Shown here piece after piece: positions 16,544 to 24,060 of a DNA stretch of 31,791 nt. Numbering within the stretch: the first letter of the stretch is position 1; each line of letters opens with the position of its first letter. The position numbers and the translations under genes are program-made. This DNA comes from Promethearchaeota archaeon (GTDB taxonomy: Archaea > Asgardarchaeota > Lokiarchaeia > Sigyniarchaeales > Promethearchaeaceae): NCBI GenBank assembly GCA_014729055.1, contig WJKO01000814.1, positions 1 through 31,791 of the forward strand. Reading direction: 5' to 3'. The notes below the pieces were generated by a model, which saw nothing but the letters and a program-made list of their open reading frames with translations, was not told the origin of the DNA and ran no database searches.

Positions 16544-17005
16544 TTATAGATAGTTTGTAATTAAGTCGCTTGAAGTCCGTTCGATTCTTTCTTCTGCCCG
16601 CTTTCTATAATTCTCTTCAATCTCAATTCCAAAGTAATTTCTATTTAGTTTTCTACACATAATCCCGACGGATCCAATTCCCATGAAAGGATCTAAAGTG
16701 TAACCGTTTGACGGGCAAAAAAATTTGATAATATCACGCCATAATTCCGGGTTTGTTTCGTTAATATGTTCCTTTGGTTTTGCCCCAAATTCTCCGCCAT
16801 TTGTATCGCGCAGTCTAATAACAGAGCGGAATGATTTATTGCGTGAAGATCCATGTGAACAGCTTTTTAGCTTTTTCTTTCTTAGATTCTTTAGAAAATA
16901 TGATCTTCTAGCACCTTTCGGCCGATAAAAACAAATCAATTCGTGTTGTTTTCTTATATAATAACCTACACCTATACGCTCTTTATCCCAGATGCAGTCC
17001 CCCAT
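16544..17005 (-). pseudogene. C-terminal remnant of a beta-class DNA methyltransferase
   Basis: The 153-aa frame matches the C-terminal half of N4/N6 DNA methyltransferases. IWDKERIGVGYYIRKQHELI is the stretch normally downstream of the catalytic motif, and DPFMGIGSVG (D105-G114) is the SAM-binding motif I, followed by YFGIEIEENY. The DPPY/SPPY catalytic motif, which comes first in this class, is absent. In-frame codons matching the family continue upstream to a TAG at 17041-17043 (FSTTSKYFEY). The protein is therefore probably inactive, cut by a deletion whose other side is the HAD remnant at 17042-17116. Confidence 0.75.
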
Positions 17006-17041
17006 ATATTCAAAATATTTACTTGTAGTCGAGAAAAGATT

Positions 17042-17116
17042 CTAACTAGATCTAACTAGTGTATCGTCAAAGTCAAAAACAAATGCATTCTTGCTCTTAT
17101 TTTCTACTATTGTCAT
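17042..17116 (-). pseudogene. 5' remnant of a HAD-superfamily hydrolase gene
   Basis: ATG at 17116 opens a 24-codon frame whose product contains AFVFDFDDTLVRS, the DxDxT nucleophile motif I of HAD phosphatases. It stops at TAG inside a 10-base tandem repeat (CTAACTAGAT, 17042-17059). The rest of a HAD protein is missing, and the next sequence is the methyltransferase remnant. It has GTGA-type purines before the ATG. This reads as the surviving start of a deleted gene. Confidence 0.6.
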
Positions 17117-17250
17117 GATATTTCACTTTTCACTATCCCGCGCAGTAAGCAGTAAAACCACTGCACGTGTGGACTGAAATTAATAAAATTAGTCTGATGA
17201 ACCAAGAATAAAAAAAAGAAATAGAAAAATAGATTTTAGTTGTTTGTTAT

Positions 17251-17622
17251 TTATATAAATACTACTGCCGGTTTAGACGTATTAAGCGTATTAATTTTAT
17301 CAACGAGTTTTTTAAAATATAAGATTGTCAGTTTTTCTTTTTCAGAATCTATTTCATTTCTGTAAAATGAGTTTATGAGATCAATAGACTCTTGCCGGTC
17401 TTTACAATCCGTATCTTTAAGTAGGAAATTAGTATCGATCTTATTGATTATTTTCTTTTCTTTGCGTAGAAGTTTTGCTGCAAATAAGAACCTTTTATTG
17501 TTTTTCTGCTTTAGAAATACGTTATAAACCTGTCCCGCTTTGTATCTATCATATCGTCTAATCGTAGTAAATTCTAAGTCGTTTAGTTTTGTATAGAACT
17601 TTGAAAAATATATTATATTCAA
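17251..17622 (-). CDS. ASCH/PUA-like domain protein
   Basis: From the TTG at 17622 (CAGGTGAT 4 nt upstream) the product has 123 aa. An in-frame TTG 20 codons earlier lies inside the leader hairpin and is unlikely to be used. Residues about 15-50 (EFTTIRRYDRYKAGQVYNVFL) resemble the TIR..R...G..Y.V core of ASCH domains, a PUA-like fold that usually binds RNA or modified nucleosides. The rest is Lys-rich and helical. It follows the radical SAM gene, and its leader carries one of the five conserved hairpins. Family assignment is moderate. Confidence 0.6.
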   Translation of the reverse strand: MNIIYFSKFYTKLNDLEFTTIRRYDRYKAGQVYNVFLKQKNNKRFLFAAKLLRKEKKIINKIDTNFLLKDTDCKDRQESIDLINSFYRNEIDSEKEKLTILYFKKLVDKINTLNTSKPAVVFI

Positions 17623-17651
17623 GCTAATCACCTGAGTAATTTTTACCTTCT

Positions 17652-17685
17652 CACTTGCGAGATTTTGAAATCTCAATGGCAAGCG
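17652..17685 (-). promoter_or_regulatory. Conserved leader hairpin, copy 1 (upstream of ASCH-like gene)
   Basis: Minus strand: outer stem CGCTTGC/GCAAGTG (7 pairs, one G-U), 5' bulge CATT, inner stem GAGAT/ATCTC and loop TTCAAA. It ends 29 nt before the TTG start. Compared with copies 2, 4 and 5, the last outer pair changes T-A to C-G and the last inner pair A-T to T-A, keeping the pairing. Confidence 0.7.
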
Positions 17686-17694
17686 TTAGTTTGT

Positions 17695-18504
17695 CTAAAA
17701 ATAAGATTCTAGACTTTTCTGGTTCCTATCATTTCTGCTCAATATATTTCTAATACTGTCTTTAAATCTAATTATATTCCTACCATTGTGATTCTCATAT
17801 TTACGAATTTTCTTCTCGAGTTCTGTTAAGAAACAAAGTTCCTTTGTTTTCCTAATTTTATTATAATAGAATTCTTCTTCTGGTGTTTCTGCATCATTAA
17901 GATTAAAATTATTAATTGTCCCGATCCAAATTGATTCTGTGCAATACGGATAAATTTTCTTTACTAATTCCATAGGCTGATCGGTTAGCATTGGCTCTAT
18001 GGATACACTTGTCTTATAACCCATGTTAAATGCCGTTTTAAGACATTTTAATCTCTCTTGCAGACCGGGGGCGCCAGGCTCCCACCATTTCATTTGCTTG
18101 GAAGAGTGTGTCGTAATTGTAAACCTAAATTGAATTAATTTTTTAAACTGATGAAGGTGCTTTTTTATAATTACTAACCCTTGTATCACATCAAAGTTTG
18201 GCTTTGTGGTTATTAGAACCCTATTACCTGCCTTCAATATTTTTTCTAATACAGGATACCAAATCACCCATTCTCCCGGAAATAAGTCTGAAGTAGATTG
18301 AAACATGATTCTACCCTTTATTTTTTTCCAGTTTTTTTCACGAATATGGCGTTTTGGCTTTACATGAGTCCATTCTTCTGGCTTGTTTATACGTCCATAT
18401 CGTAATGCCATTTTACGTGCATAACAATATTTACAATTATAATAACAACCTTTGTAAACATTAACGTTCTTATCTGCCCATTCTTTTGTTCCTTTCGTTG
18501 GCAT
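17695..18504 (-). CDS. Radical SAM protein of the phage Gp37/Gp68 type
   Basis: The 269-aa product has the cluster motif C20-x3-C24-x2-C27 (GCYYNCKYCYA) directly after the family's N-terminal KEWADKNVN stretch. It also has the expected TIM-barrel pattern (GRIMFQSTSDLF, VLITTKPN, RFTITTHS, VSIEPML). Relatives annotated as Gp37/Gp68 or SPL-like are common on phages and plasmids, and their substrates are mostly unknown. AGGTGA lies 8 nt before the ATG. The next gene downstream is ASCH-like, so the two may act on the same nucleic acid; that is inference. Confidence 0.85.
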   Translation of the reverse strand: MPTKGTKEWADKNVNVYKGCYYNCKYCYARKMALRYGRINKPEEWTHVKPKRHIREKNWKKIKGRIMFQSTSDLFPGEWVIWYPVLEKILKAGNRVLITTKPNFDVIQGLVIIKKHLHQFKKLIQFRFTITTHSSKQMKWWEPGAPGLQERLKCLKTAFNMGYKTSVSIEPMLTDQPMELVKKIYPYCTESIWIGTINNFNLNDAETPEEEFYYNKIRKTKELCFLTELEKKIRKYENHNGRNIIRFKDSIRNILSRNDRNQKSLESYF

Positions 18505-18590
18505 ACTATTTTCACCTATAGATTCCTTCCAACCTTCTAAAACGATACGATAAAATAAAAAAATAGAATAAAATAATTGGATTTATAAGT

Positions 18591-18890
18591 TTATAAAAAA
18601 TAACTTATATTTTCATCTTTCTTATATGTTTTAGGATTAGCCACTAATCCAATCTTTAAATACACATCCAATAAAACGCGTAAGTCGTGTTTAGATTTGA
18701 AGTCATTCATCATTTTCTTAATTTCGGGATCTTTAGAAAAATAATTTTCTAAATTTTCAACCTTAGCCCTCAATTTAGTCTCCAATTTTGTAATATCATC
18801 CAAAACTTCTTTTGGTGGCATAAATCCACTCTGTGTTATTGGTATCAATTTTCTATTAGTTTTGTCCTTGATTCTACTTTCTTTACCCAT
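18591..18890 (-). CDS. Unknown helical protein under the conserved leader hairpin
   Basis: The 99-aa soluble product was not recognised. It has a basic start (MGKESRIKDKTNRKL) and long charged helices between residues 28 and 70 (VLDDITKLETKLRAKVENLENYF). There is no clear motif. Its importance is its leader: copy 2 of the conserved hairpin lies 35 nt upstream of the ATG, so it shares a control element with the ASCH-like, 136-aa, 98-aa and 130-aa genes. Confidence 0.7.
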   Translation of the reverse strand: MGKESRIKDKTNRKLIPITQSGFMPPKEVLDDITKLETKLRAKVENLENYFSKDPEIKKMMNDFKSKHDLRVLLDVYLKIGLVANPKTYKKDENISYFL

Positions 18891-18925
18891 ATCATGTCAT
18901 CCCATTTTAGATTAGAAACTGATTT

Positions 18926-18959
18926 CGCTTGTGAGAAAGTGAATTCTCGAGAACAAGCG
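18926..18959 (-). promoter_or_regulatory. Conserved leader hairpin, copy 2 (upstream of 99-aa gene)
   Basis: Minus strand: outer stem CGCTTGT/ACAAGCG, 5' bulge TCTC, inner stem GAGAA/TTCTC and loop TTCACT. It differs from copies 4 and 5 by one loop base only. It ends 35 nt before the start codon. Confidence 0.75.
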
Positions 18960-19017
18960 TTATTTTGAAAGCAAAAAAAAAAGAAGATAGATAGAAAACT
19001 ATTTTTCTTATAATTTA

Positions 19018-19416
19018 TTAGAGATAGCGATTAACCCATGCCGGTAATTTCCCTTCTTTAATAGGATGATGAATATTACCAATTACAGTAGTGCATTTAG
19101 GGCTAGGGTTTAGATTCCCTATTTTGTTTATTCTATACACGTAGCTCTCTTTATCCTTTTTAACAATAGCGAATATATTCTCATCAGTCATTTTCTGTTT
19201 TTTCTTCTGTGCTTGTCTATTATTCTCGCTCTGGTTGTCTAAGGTCGTAATATCTATATCAAGATCCTTCCGCAAATTTGAGATAATATCAATAATAAAA
19301 TCTCGAATTGCAACTCGGATTAATTCACTTCTACTTGGATAAAGGTCTTTGTTTTTCAATATTTCTTCTATGATTTTAAGAGATTCTCTCTTAAGATTTA
19401 CTGTGATTAACCGCAT
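19018..19416 (-). CDS. Ribbon-helix-helix DNA-binding protein with C-terminal extension
   Basis: Residues 1-45 of the 132-aa product fit a ribbon-helix-helix fold: a strand (LITVNLKRESLK), helix 1 (IIEEILKN), a turn YPSRSELIR and helix 2 (VAIRDFIIDII). The C-terminal half (SYVYRINKIGNLNPSPKCTTVIG) is probably a small beta domain for oligomerisation or ligand binding. It follows the 80-aa ribbon-helix-helix gene with a 2-base gap in one operon, so the two may cross-regulate. Confidence 0.8.
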   Translation of the reverse strand: MRLITVNLKRESLKIIEEILKNKDLYPSRSELIRVAIRDFIIDIISNLRKDLDIDITTLDNQSENNRQAQKKKQKMTDENIFAIVKKDKESYVYRINKIGNLNPSPKCTTVIGNIHHPIKEGKLPAWVNRYL

Positions 19417-19418
19417 AT

Positions 19419-19652
19419 TCAGGACGCTCCTACAGACTCTTCCTTAACTTGAATTAGTTTCGGCAATCCTTTACTCAGCAACGTATCAAGATTATCGCTG
19501 AATAAAAACTCCTTACGAAGGAGTTTATCGATAGCATGTCTTGCAGCAGCGCTTCTACTTATAAAGAAACCATTGTCACAAAGAAGATCTAAAATATCTA
19601 TGAATTTATTTGGTAACATCACGCTGATTATTTCCTTCTTTTTTTCATTCAT
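19419..19652 (-). CDS. Ribbon-helix-helix DNA-binding protein
   Basis: The 77-aa product reads MNEKKKEIISVMLPNKFIDI, then LLCDNGFFISRSAAARHAID, the strand-helix-turn-helix pattern of Arc/MetJ/NikR-type repressors with the usual S-R-S turn. AAGGTG precedes the chosen ATG; the in-frame codon three residues earlier lies inside that site. The start overlaps the stop of the preceding small gene by eight bases. It is probably a transcriptional repressor of viral or integration functions. Confidence 0.8.
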   Translation of the reverse strand: MNEKKKEIISVMLPNKFIDILDLLCDNGFFISRSAAARHAIDKLLRKEFLFSDNLDTLLSKGLPKLIQVKEESVGAS

Positions 19653-19830
19653 TTTTAACACCTTTATTTTTTACAATTTTATATAATTTATTAGCGCATC
19701 TTTGCGCTCTAATATAGTTCTCATAATTAAATTCACTTATATCAAAAAATGTTACAAAAATTTTTGCTGCAATTGAATTTATTTCATTAAAATAACTATC
19801 TAATTGAGATTGCTTTTGCATTCTAAACAT
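19645..19830 (-). CDS. Small helical protein of unknown function
   Basis: The 61-aa version starts MFRMQKQSQLDSYF, just after the stop of the archaeosine-synthase-like gene. An upstream in-frame ATG at 19902 would overlap that gene by 71 bases, so I prefer the shorter form. The ribosome binding site is poor in either case. The body (INSIAAKIFVTFFDISEFNY) is helical and mildly hydrophobic with a basic end. It sits in a four-gene operon with two ribbon-helix-helix regulators. No family was recognised. Confidence 0.5.
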   Translation of the reverse strand: MFRMQKQSQLDSYFNEINSIAAKIFVTFFDISEFNYENYIRAQRCANKLYKIVKNKGVKNE

Positions 19831-19831
19831 C

Positions 19832-20407
19832 TCAGATATCTTCAATCTTTTTAATAATAAGCGAAAATTCTTTTGCATATTTTGCATAGTCACGTATGCC
19901 ATACGCAGGAATTGTATAAATTAAATTAAAGCAATAACTAACGTTGAGTAGTGCATCTTGTAGAATAAAGCAGTGGTGTTTTGATCCAATATAATAAATT
20001 CTTTTTCTCTTCGGTTCCTTATCTTTAAGAAAACCCAGAAAGATGCCGAGTCTGCGGACCAGTTGCCACCTATCTCTTATTGTCAAGTTTCCAGGCGGAT
20101 AATCGTAATCTGGACAGTGCTTTTCAAGTGCATAAGGAATAACGGTTTGTGGTTCACTTATTATTATTTTTTCAAAATTCTCATTTTTAGTTATTGCCTT
20201 TAAAAATCCATGCGTAACACTCTTACTTATTGGTTTTTGACTTGCACAAGGTAAAAAAACAATTGGTTTCTCTGTTTTATGGTTGAATTCTTTAAGCACC
20301 TTCACGTAGAATGCTTGATTATCGTGTGAATAGAAATCAGCATTATTTTCGATATCTTTATGCCATTCAGGTGATAAATAACTTTGATAAAAATTAGGCG
20401 GTCTCAT
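19832..20407 (-). CDS. DUF5591-like protein related to archaeosine synthase C-terminal region
   Basis: The 191-aa product contains FLPCASQKPISKSVTHGF (C54, K58-P59, S63, H66). This matches the PCS..KPYS.S.SH signature of the DUF5591 domain of archaeosine synthase ArcS and related TGT-family proteins. EPQTVIPYALEKHCPDYDYP corresponds to the family's (V/I)P.ELE..YP..DYP stretch. ArcS modifies preQ0 in archaeal tRNA; here the domain stands alone, without the TGT or PUA parts. It may act on a 7-deazaguanine base in tRNA or in viral DNA, or only bind it. AGGAG precedes the ATG. It opens the operon under the promoter at 20555. Confidence 0.65.
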   Translation of the reverse strand: MRPPNFYQSYLSPEWHKDIENNADFYSHDNQAFYVKVLKEFNHKTEKPIVFLPCASQKPISKSVTHGFLKAITKNENFEKIIISEPQTVIPYALEKHCPDYDYPPGNLTIRDRWQLVRRLGIFLGFLKDKEPKRKRIYYIGSKHHCFILQDALLNVSYCFNLIYTIPAYGIRDYAKYAKEFSLIIKKIEDI

Positions 20408-20682
20408 AAAAATTTCTCCTAGATAACTTTAGATAAAAAAAATTTTTGTGGGAAAAATGGGAAAAAACAGCTAAAAAGAAACGAAATCTTGTGGGAAAGG
20501 GAGGACTAAAAACCGCGAGAACTTTAATTAGAACGACTTATCTTTTTAAAAAAACCTTTTATACTTAATTTGTGATACCATTTTACTATCACATTCAAAC
20601 AGCTCCGATAGGGGCTATTGAACCTCTACATCACTTCAACATCACAAGAATATTAATGTTTCTTGTGTTTCTATTTTCTATG
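20408..20682. promoter_or_regulatory. Promoter and operator region downstream of the integrase
   Basis: On the minus strand a TATA box (TTAAGTATAAAAGG, about 20555-20568) stands directly below a 23-base inverted repeat, TGTGATA/TATCACA (20571-20593). That position fits a repressor or activator site at the BRE. A leader of about 130 nt follows, with a repeated TTTCCCACAA. A hairpin TAGGGG/CCTCTA near 20612-20631 lies close to the integrase stop. No gene fits. Confidence 0.6.
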
Positions 20683-21699
20683 TTATGGTTTGATAAGTGA
20701 AGTATATTTAAAGATCTTATGATAATAGCGTTCAAATAGTTTTTGACATTTTTCAGGTTCTTGAATCGGATCAAGACTGCTGTAAATACCATCAGTATCT
20801 TGTTTATGAGAAGAGAGAGTTCGACGATCAACGATATCCATCTGATTTTCCTTCCAAAGTCGTTTAATAGATCTCCTAAAATCATGTAATGTCGCTTCAG
20901 TGTATCTATGACAAATGAATTGCATTTGTTTTGGTGTAATTCCGAAAATAAGTTCGTCGTCTTTTATTCCGTTAAATTTACAGTAAGCTGCAAGCTCATC
21001 AAAATATTCTTTAGTGTGAAAATATCGATTTATTTGCTTTCCGTGTCTATTTTTCTGTCCTTTTGAACCTTTCTCATACAAATCAAAATATCCAACAGTA
21101 AAATTGATATTATTAAACGTTAGGGACGCTGCTCCACCTTGTCTGCAAGTAGACAAGAAAAGCTTTAAGAGAATATAATGATACCAAGGACTTTTATGTA
21201 GTGCATCTTGAAGTATCTCGCTAATCTGTTTTTCGTTTAAGTATATTGGAACTCGATGAAACCCGTCATCAGTAAAGTTTATGTCGTTAAAAACCAATGA
21301 GTAATCAATAGTATTATAGTTTTTACCTTTTTTACGATAATTCCGATTTATAAACTGTATAAGATGAAATAAGGTATTCCAACGGCGTCTTTTACTATTT
21401 TGTGTTAAGTCAAGTGATTGAATATATTTTTTATATTTATCGAGATCCTCAACTTTATAGTCCAATATATATAATTTACCGTTAGCTTGGTAGAGGAAAT
21501 CAAACGCATACCTGAGCCTTCTACGTTCATTATATTGTGTCTTTTTGCTTGGGAAACTGCGTATATATTCTTCTATATCCTTTTTGTTAGGATCATTTCT
21601 ATCTAAATTAGGATTGCTTTTTTTAGCATGCCCCACTTCTACTGTCCATGGGTCATTCCAGCGTTTTTTCCTTTTATTTGTTCTATTTGGATAATTCAT
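20683..21699 (-). CDS. Tyrosine recombinase / integrase
   Basis: The 338-aa product has a SAM-like N-terminal core-binding region (about residues 35-135) and a catalytic domain with R186 (STCRQGGA), a Lys in the beta-hairpin (near 210), H272-x-x-R275 (LHDFRRS), H298 and nucleophile Y306 (GIYSSL). All key residues are present, so it should be active. It does not look like an SSV-type split integrase because no att site is visible inside it. It overlaps the ribbon-helix-helix gene by 17 bases. It would insert the element into a host chromosome, possibly at a tRNA gene given the T-arm-like sequences nearby. Confidence 0.9.
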   Translation of the reverse strand: MNYPNRTNKRKKRWNDPWTVEVGHAKKSNPNLDRNDPNKKDIEEYIRSFPSKKTQYNERRRLRYAFDFLYQANGKLYILDYKVEDLDKYKKYIQSLDLTQNSKRRRWNTLFHLIQFINRNYRKKGKNYNTIDYSLVFNDINFTDDGFHRVPIYLNEKQISEILQDALHKSPWYHYILLKLFLSTCRQGGAASLTFNNINFTVGYFDLYEKGSKGQKNRHGKQINRYFHTKEYFDELAAYCKFNGIKDDELIFGITPKQMQFICHRYTEATLHDFRRSIKRLWKENQMDIVDRRTLSSHKQDTDGIYSSLDPIQEPEKCQKLFERYYHKIFKYTSLIKP

Positions 21700-22171
21700 T
21701 TCTTGACCACTTCCCTTTATTATTCATTGTTACTTTGTTTTCATCACTGAGCTTAGTCAATATAGCCCACACCTCTAAAACCGACATATCGGAAAACTCA
21801 TTTGCTATTGATAATTCACTCTGAGGTATCTCAGTTAGAGATAATAGATTTAATATTTTCATCTCATTCTCTTCATCCGTTGTAATCTCTTTCGATATGT
21901 TTCGATTCATCATATCTAATTGGTCCATCACTATACTTCGCTGTTCTTTCAAGTCTATTATGTTTGCGTTAATGTCTTGTAGTTTTAAGTCAATTTGATT
22001 TGTATCTTGTTGCGTGTCTTCGTTAAGATAATTAAATAGAAGATTACAGATATGTGCGTTAAGCGAGATACCCCTTTCCCTCGCTTCTCGATTTAGTAAC
22101 TTCTTCGTTGAAGGCGGCATTCTTAATGGAAATGAGTTTTGCTTTTTGCTTTTCGAGTTCTTTGATTTCAT
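21683..22171 (-). CDS. Ribbon-helix-helix protein with coiled coil and winged-helix-like tail
   Basis: Residues 14-50 of the 162-aa product (FPLRMPPSTKKLLNREARER then GISLNAHICNLLFNYL) are an Arc-type ribbon-helix-helix domain. Residues 55-95 form a coiled coil (QIDLKLQDINANIIDLKEQR). The C-terminal 55 residues (MKILNLLSLTEIPQSELSIA...) resemble a small winged helix. It overlaps the start of the integrase gene and probably controls integration or excision, like an excisionase/repressor. The first 113 bases overlap another frame (22059-22241). Confidence 0.75.
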   Translation of the reverse strand: MKSKNSKSKKQNSFPLRMPPSTKKLLNREARERGISLNAHICNLLFNYLNEDTQQDTNQIDLKLQDINANIIDLKEQRSIVMDQLDMMNRNISKEITTDEENEMKILNLLSLTEIPQSELSIANEFSDMSVLEVWAILTKLSDENKVTMNNKGKWSRNELSK

Positions 22172-22241
22172 TATTAATTCTCAACAACCTGTCTTTTTTT
22201 TCTAAAAATTTCCTATATTGCTGCTCTAAAATTGCTGACAT
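22059..22241 (-). CDS. Possible 60-aa coiled-coil protein overlapping the RHH gene
   Basis: The frame from ATG 22241 reads MSAILEQQYRKFLEKKDRLL and then a Lys/Glu-rich coiled coil. Its last 113 bases overlap the ribbon-helix-helix gene in another frame. GTGAT precedes the start. The overlap is long for a virus this compact, so either it is a real overlapping gene coupled to the regulator, or it is a chance frame over the true leader. Confidence 0.45.
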   Translation of the reverse strand: MSAILEQQYRKFLEKKDRLLRINNEIKELEKQKAKLISIKNAAFNEEVTKSRSEGKGYLA

Positions 22242-22259
22242 TTTAATCACGTTTTTATT

Positions 22260-22558
22260 TATATTTCAAGCGTCTGGAATTGAACCAGAATCCGCTTGCT
22301 TCGTAGTAAGTAGAAAAAATGGAGCGGGAGATTAGACTGAGTAAAGAAGTATAAAAAAATAATGAGTTTTTCTTCGGAGGCAAACTCAGCCCAATGGCGT
22401 AAAAAAAAGAAATAGTCAATACAATAAAAAAACAAAAGTGACATGAAATACTTTCTCCCGCATGTTTTTAATCGTTTAATCAAGCCGTTTAATCAAGCGA
22501 GAGTCGGGAATTGCACCCGAATCTACTTCACAAAATCAGTTATTAATTTTCACTCGTT
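22260..22558. other. Gene-free stretch with two tRNA T-arm-like hairpins; candidate attachment site
   Basis: Minus strand: at 22268-22298, CAAGCG/CGCTTG arms enclose TCTGG-TTCAATT-CCAGA, a perfect T-stem and T-loop. At about 22497-22518, TCGGG-TGCAATT-CCCGA is followed by CTCTCGC, which partly pairs with ACGAGTG near 22550-22556. D- and anticodon arms are missing from both. Two direct repeats CGTTTAATCAAGC lie at 22473-22497. A hairpin with GAGTTT/AAACTC arms lies at 22365-22388. Truncated tRNA ends near an integrase are typical of attachment sites. A 74-codon frame here is low-complexity and was not accepted. Confidence 0.5.
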
Positions 22559-24034
22559 TCAGATTGATTCAAATAAGTCCCCCGCCTCTTTGTCTGTTAA
22601 CTCGTTTACTGCTACTAATTTATCAGATATATCTTGCAGTGCATGTTCAACAAAATTAAAACTCTCATCGATTATAATTGAGTAACAATTAATTCCTTTC
22701 TCTTTTTTAAGATCTAAGAATTGCACTTTTAATTTTTCATCTAAGTGTCCGTCTCCATCAGTTATCCAAACAAGATCTGCTCTTTTATAATCTTCATGTT
22801 TTTCAAAATATTCGGTGGCTTTTTTTAAAGGATCATTAAATGAAGTTCCACCACCTGTAAAAAATTCTGCAAGTTTCAGTAATCGGTTCCAGTGGTCTTT
22901 TCTGCTCTTCATATCAAATTCAAATATCTTGCGGACTCTTCCATCAAATAAAATGACAACTGAATTACGCTTTTGTTTTAATGCTATCATACACAATGCT
23001 AAAGCGACAGCCTTGGCAGTAGCATCTCGATCACCACTCATACTACCACTTACATCAAGACAACTAATAATAGGTCCTTTTTTCGTTTTTTTCTTTCCTG
23101 AATGTTCGTAAATTAGTAATTCATTTTCGATATATCGCTTATCAAATAATCTCTCAGCTTGTGGATCTAGTAAATTTAATAATTCACTCGGAATCAAATG
23201 CTGTAGATTATTGCCCATAGTAATATTTTCAATAGTTTCAACAGCATGTTTTGTTTTTTCACGTTGCTTTCTTTCAGCAAGACGTTTCATTCTACCAAGT
23301 ATTTCAATTAGTTTTTTGAATTTTTTATTAGAAACATAAATCTTGGAAAATTTTAGTCGCTCTTCAATTGAAACTTTTTGAAATGATCCACTTCCCAATC
23401 CTCTCCCAGAGAACATCTGATTTTGGGCATTCATTACATCATTTGCTGTCTGCATTGCACTATTACAACTTACTTGATTTGCTACTTGCATTTGTTTTTT
23501 GAGTTGTTGCTTTGTCTGTCTAATCTGTTGTTTCATCTGTTTTTTCAAAGATTGAGCTTGTTGATGTTCTCCTAATGCTTGTAGATTCTTTAGTTCTTGA
23601 TGTTGTTTCGCAAGAATTCGTTTGTATTCATTTATTTTCTTTTGATGATTCTTAATTTGTTCAAAAAGACCCTTATTCTGCTCAAGGATAGATTCACTAA
23701 GAGTCGCCGCCGCAATCGCACTACCTGCTTCGTCTAATTTCGTATATGCTCTAAGTTGTTTCCAAGATGGAGAATTCATAGCTTCTTTTATGAAGCGTCT
23801 GTTAATTTTATAGTCCGTCTGAATAAAGTTTTCATCCTCCATTTCTGGGACATACTTAAACAAGCTATTGAAAATATCTTTTGTCATTTCAGGATAATAC
23901 GGATAATCTGCAGCATGACCGACCAAGTTGTCTTTTAACTCAGATTTATAAAACATTTTGCTGAATTTGCTAGAATCATACGAGTCATGTTTTATATTTT
24001 GCTTTGTAAGTGTTTTTTGTGTGATGTCCATCAT
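22559..24034 (-). CDS. VWA-domain protein paired with MoxR ATPase
   Basis: The product has about 491 aa. The N-terminal 110 residues are unique. A long Gln/Lys-rich coiled coil follows (about 120-195), a helical region to about 300, and a C-terminal VWA domain. That domain has an intact MIDAS metal site: DVSGSMSG (about 327-334), the Thr in GGGTSF (about 397) and the Asp in ITDGDG (about 426). The ATG was chosen because GGTGAT precedes it; a GTG three codons earlier lies in that site. The gene follows the MoxR gene. In RavA-ViaA and related systems the pair remodels protein complexes. Bicaudaviruses also carry AAA and VWA proteins, so a role in virion assembly or release is plausible. Confidence 0.85.
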   Translation of the reverse strand: MMDITQKTLTKQNIKHDSYDSSKFSKMFYKSELKDNLVGHAADYPYYPEMTKDIFNSLFKYVPEMEDENFIQTDYKINRRFIKEAMNSPSWKQLRAYTKLDEAGSAIAAATLSESILEQNKGLFEQIKNHQKKINEYKRILAKQHQELKNLQALGEHQQAQSLKKQMKQQIRQTKQQLKKQMQVANQVSCNSAMQTANDVMNAQNQMFSGRGLGSGSFQKVSIEERLKFSKIYVSNKKFKKLIEILGRMKRLAERKQREKTKHAVETIENITMGNNLQHLIPSELLNLLDPQAERLFDKRYIENELLIYEHSGKKKTKKGPIISCLDVSGSMSGDRDATAKAVALALCMIALKQKRNSVVILFDGRVRKIFEFDMKSRKDHWNRLLKLAEFFTGGGTSFNDPLKKATEYFEKHEDYKRADLVWITDGDGHLDEKLKVQFLDLKKEKGINCYSIIIDESFNFVEHALQDISDKLVAVNELTDKEAGDLFESI

Positions 24035-24060
24035 ATTAATCACCTACTATATCTTAAAGT

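Noticed and set aside
22259..22483. 74-codon minus-strand frame
   Set aside because: It is dominated by Phe/Leu from T-runs, has no good start signal and runs through the T-arm-like hairpin.
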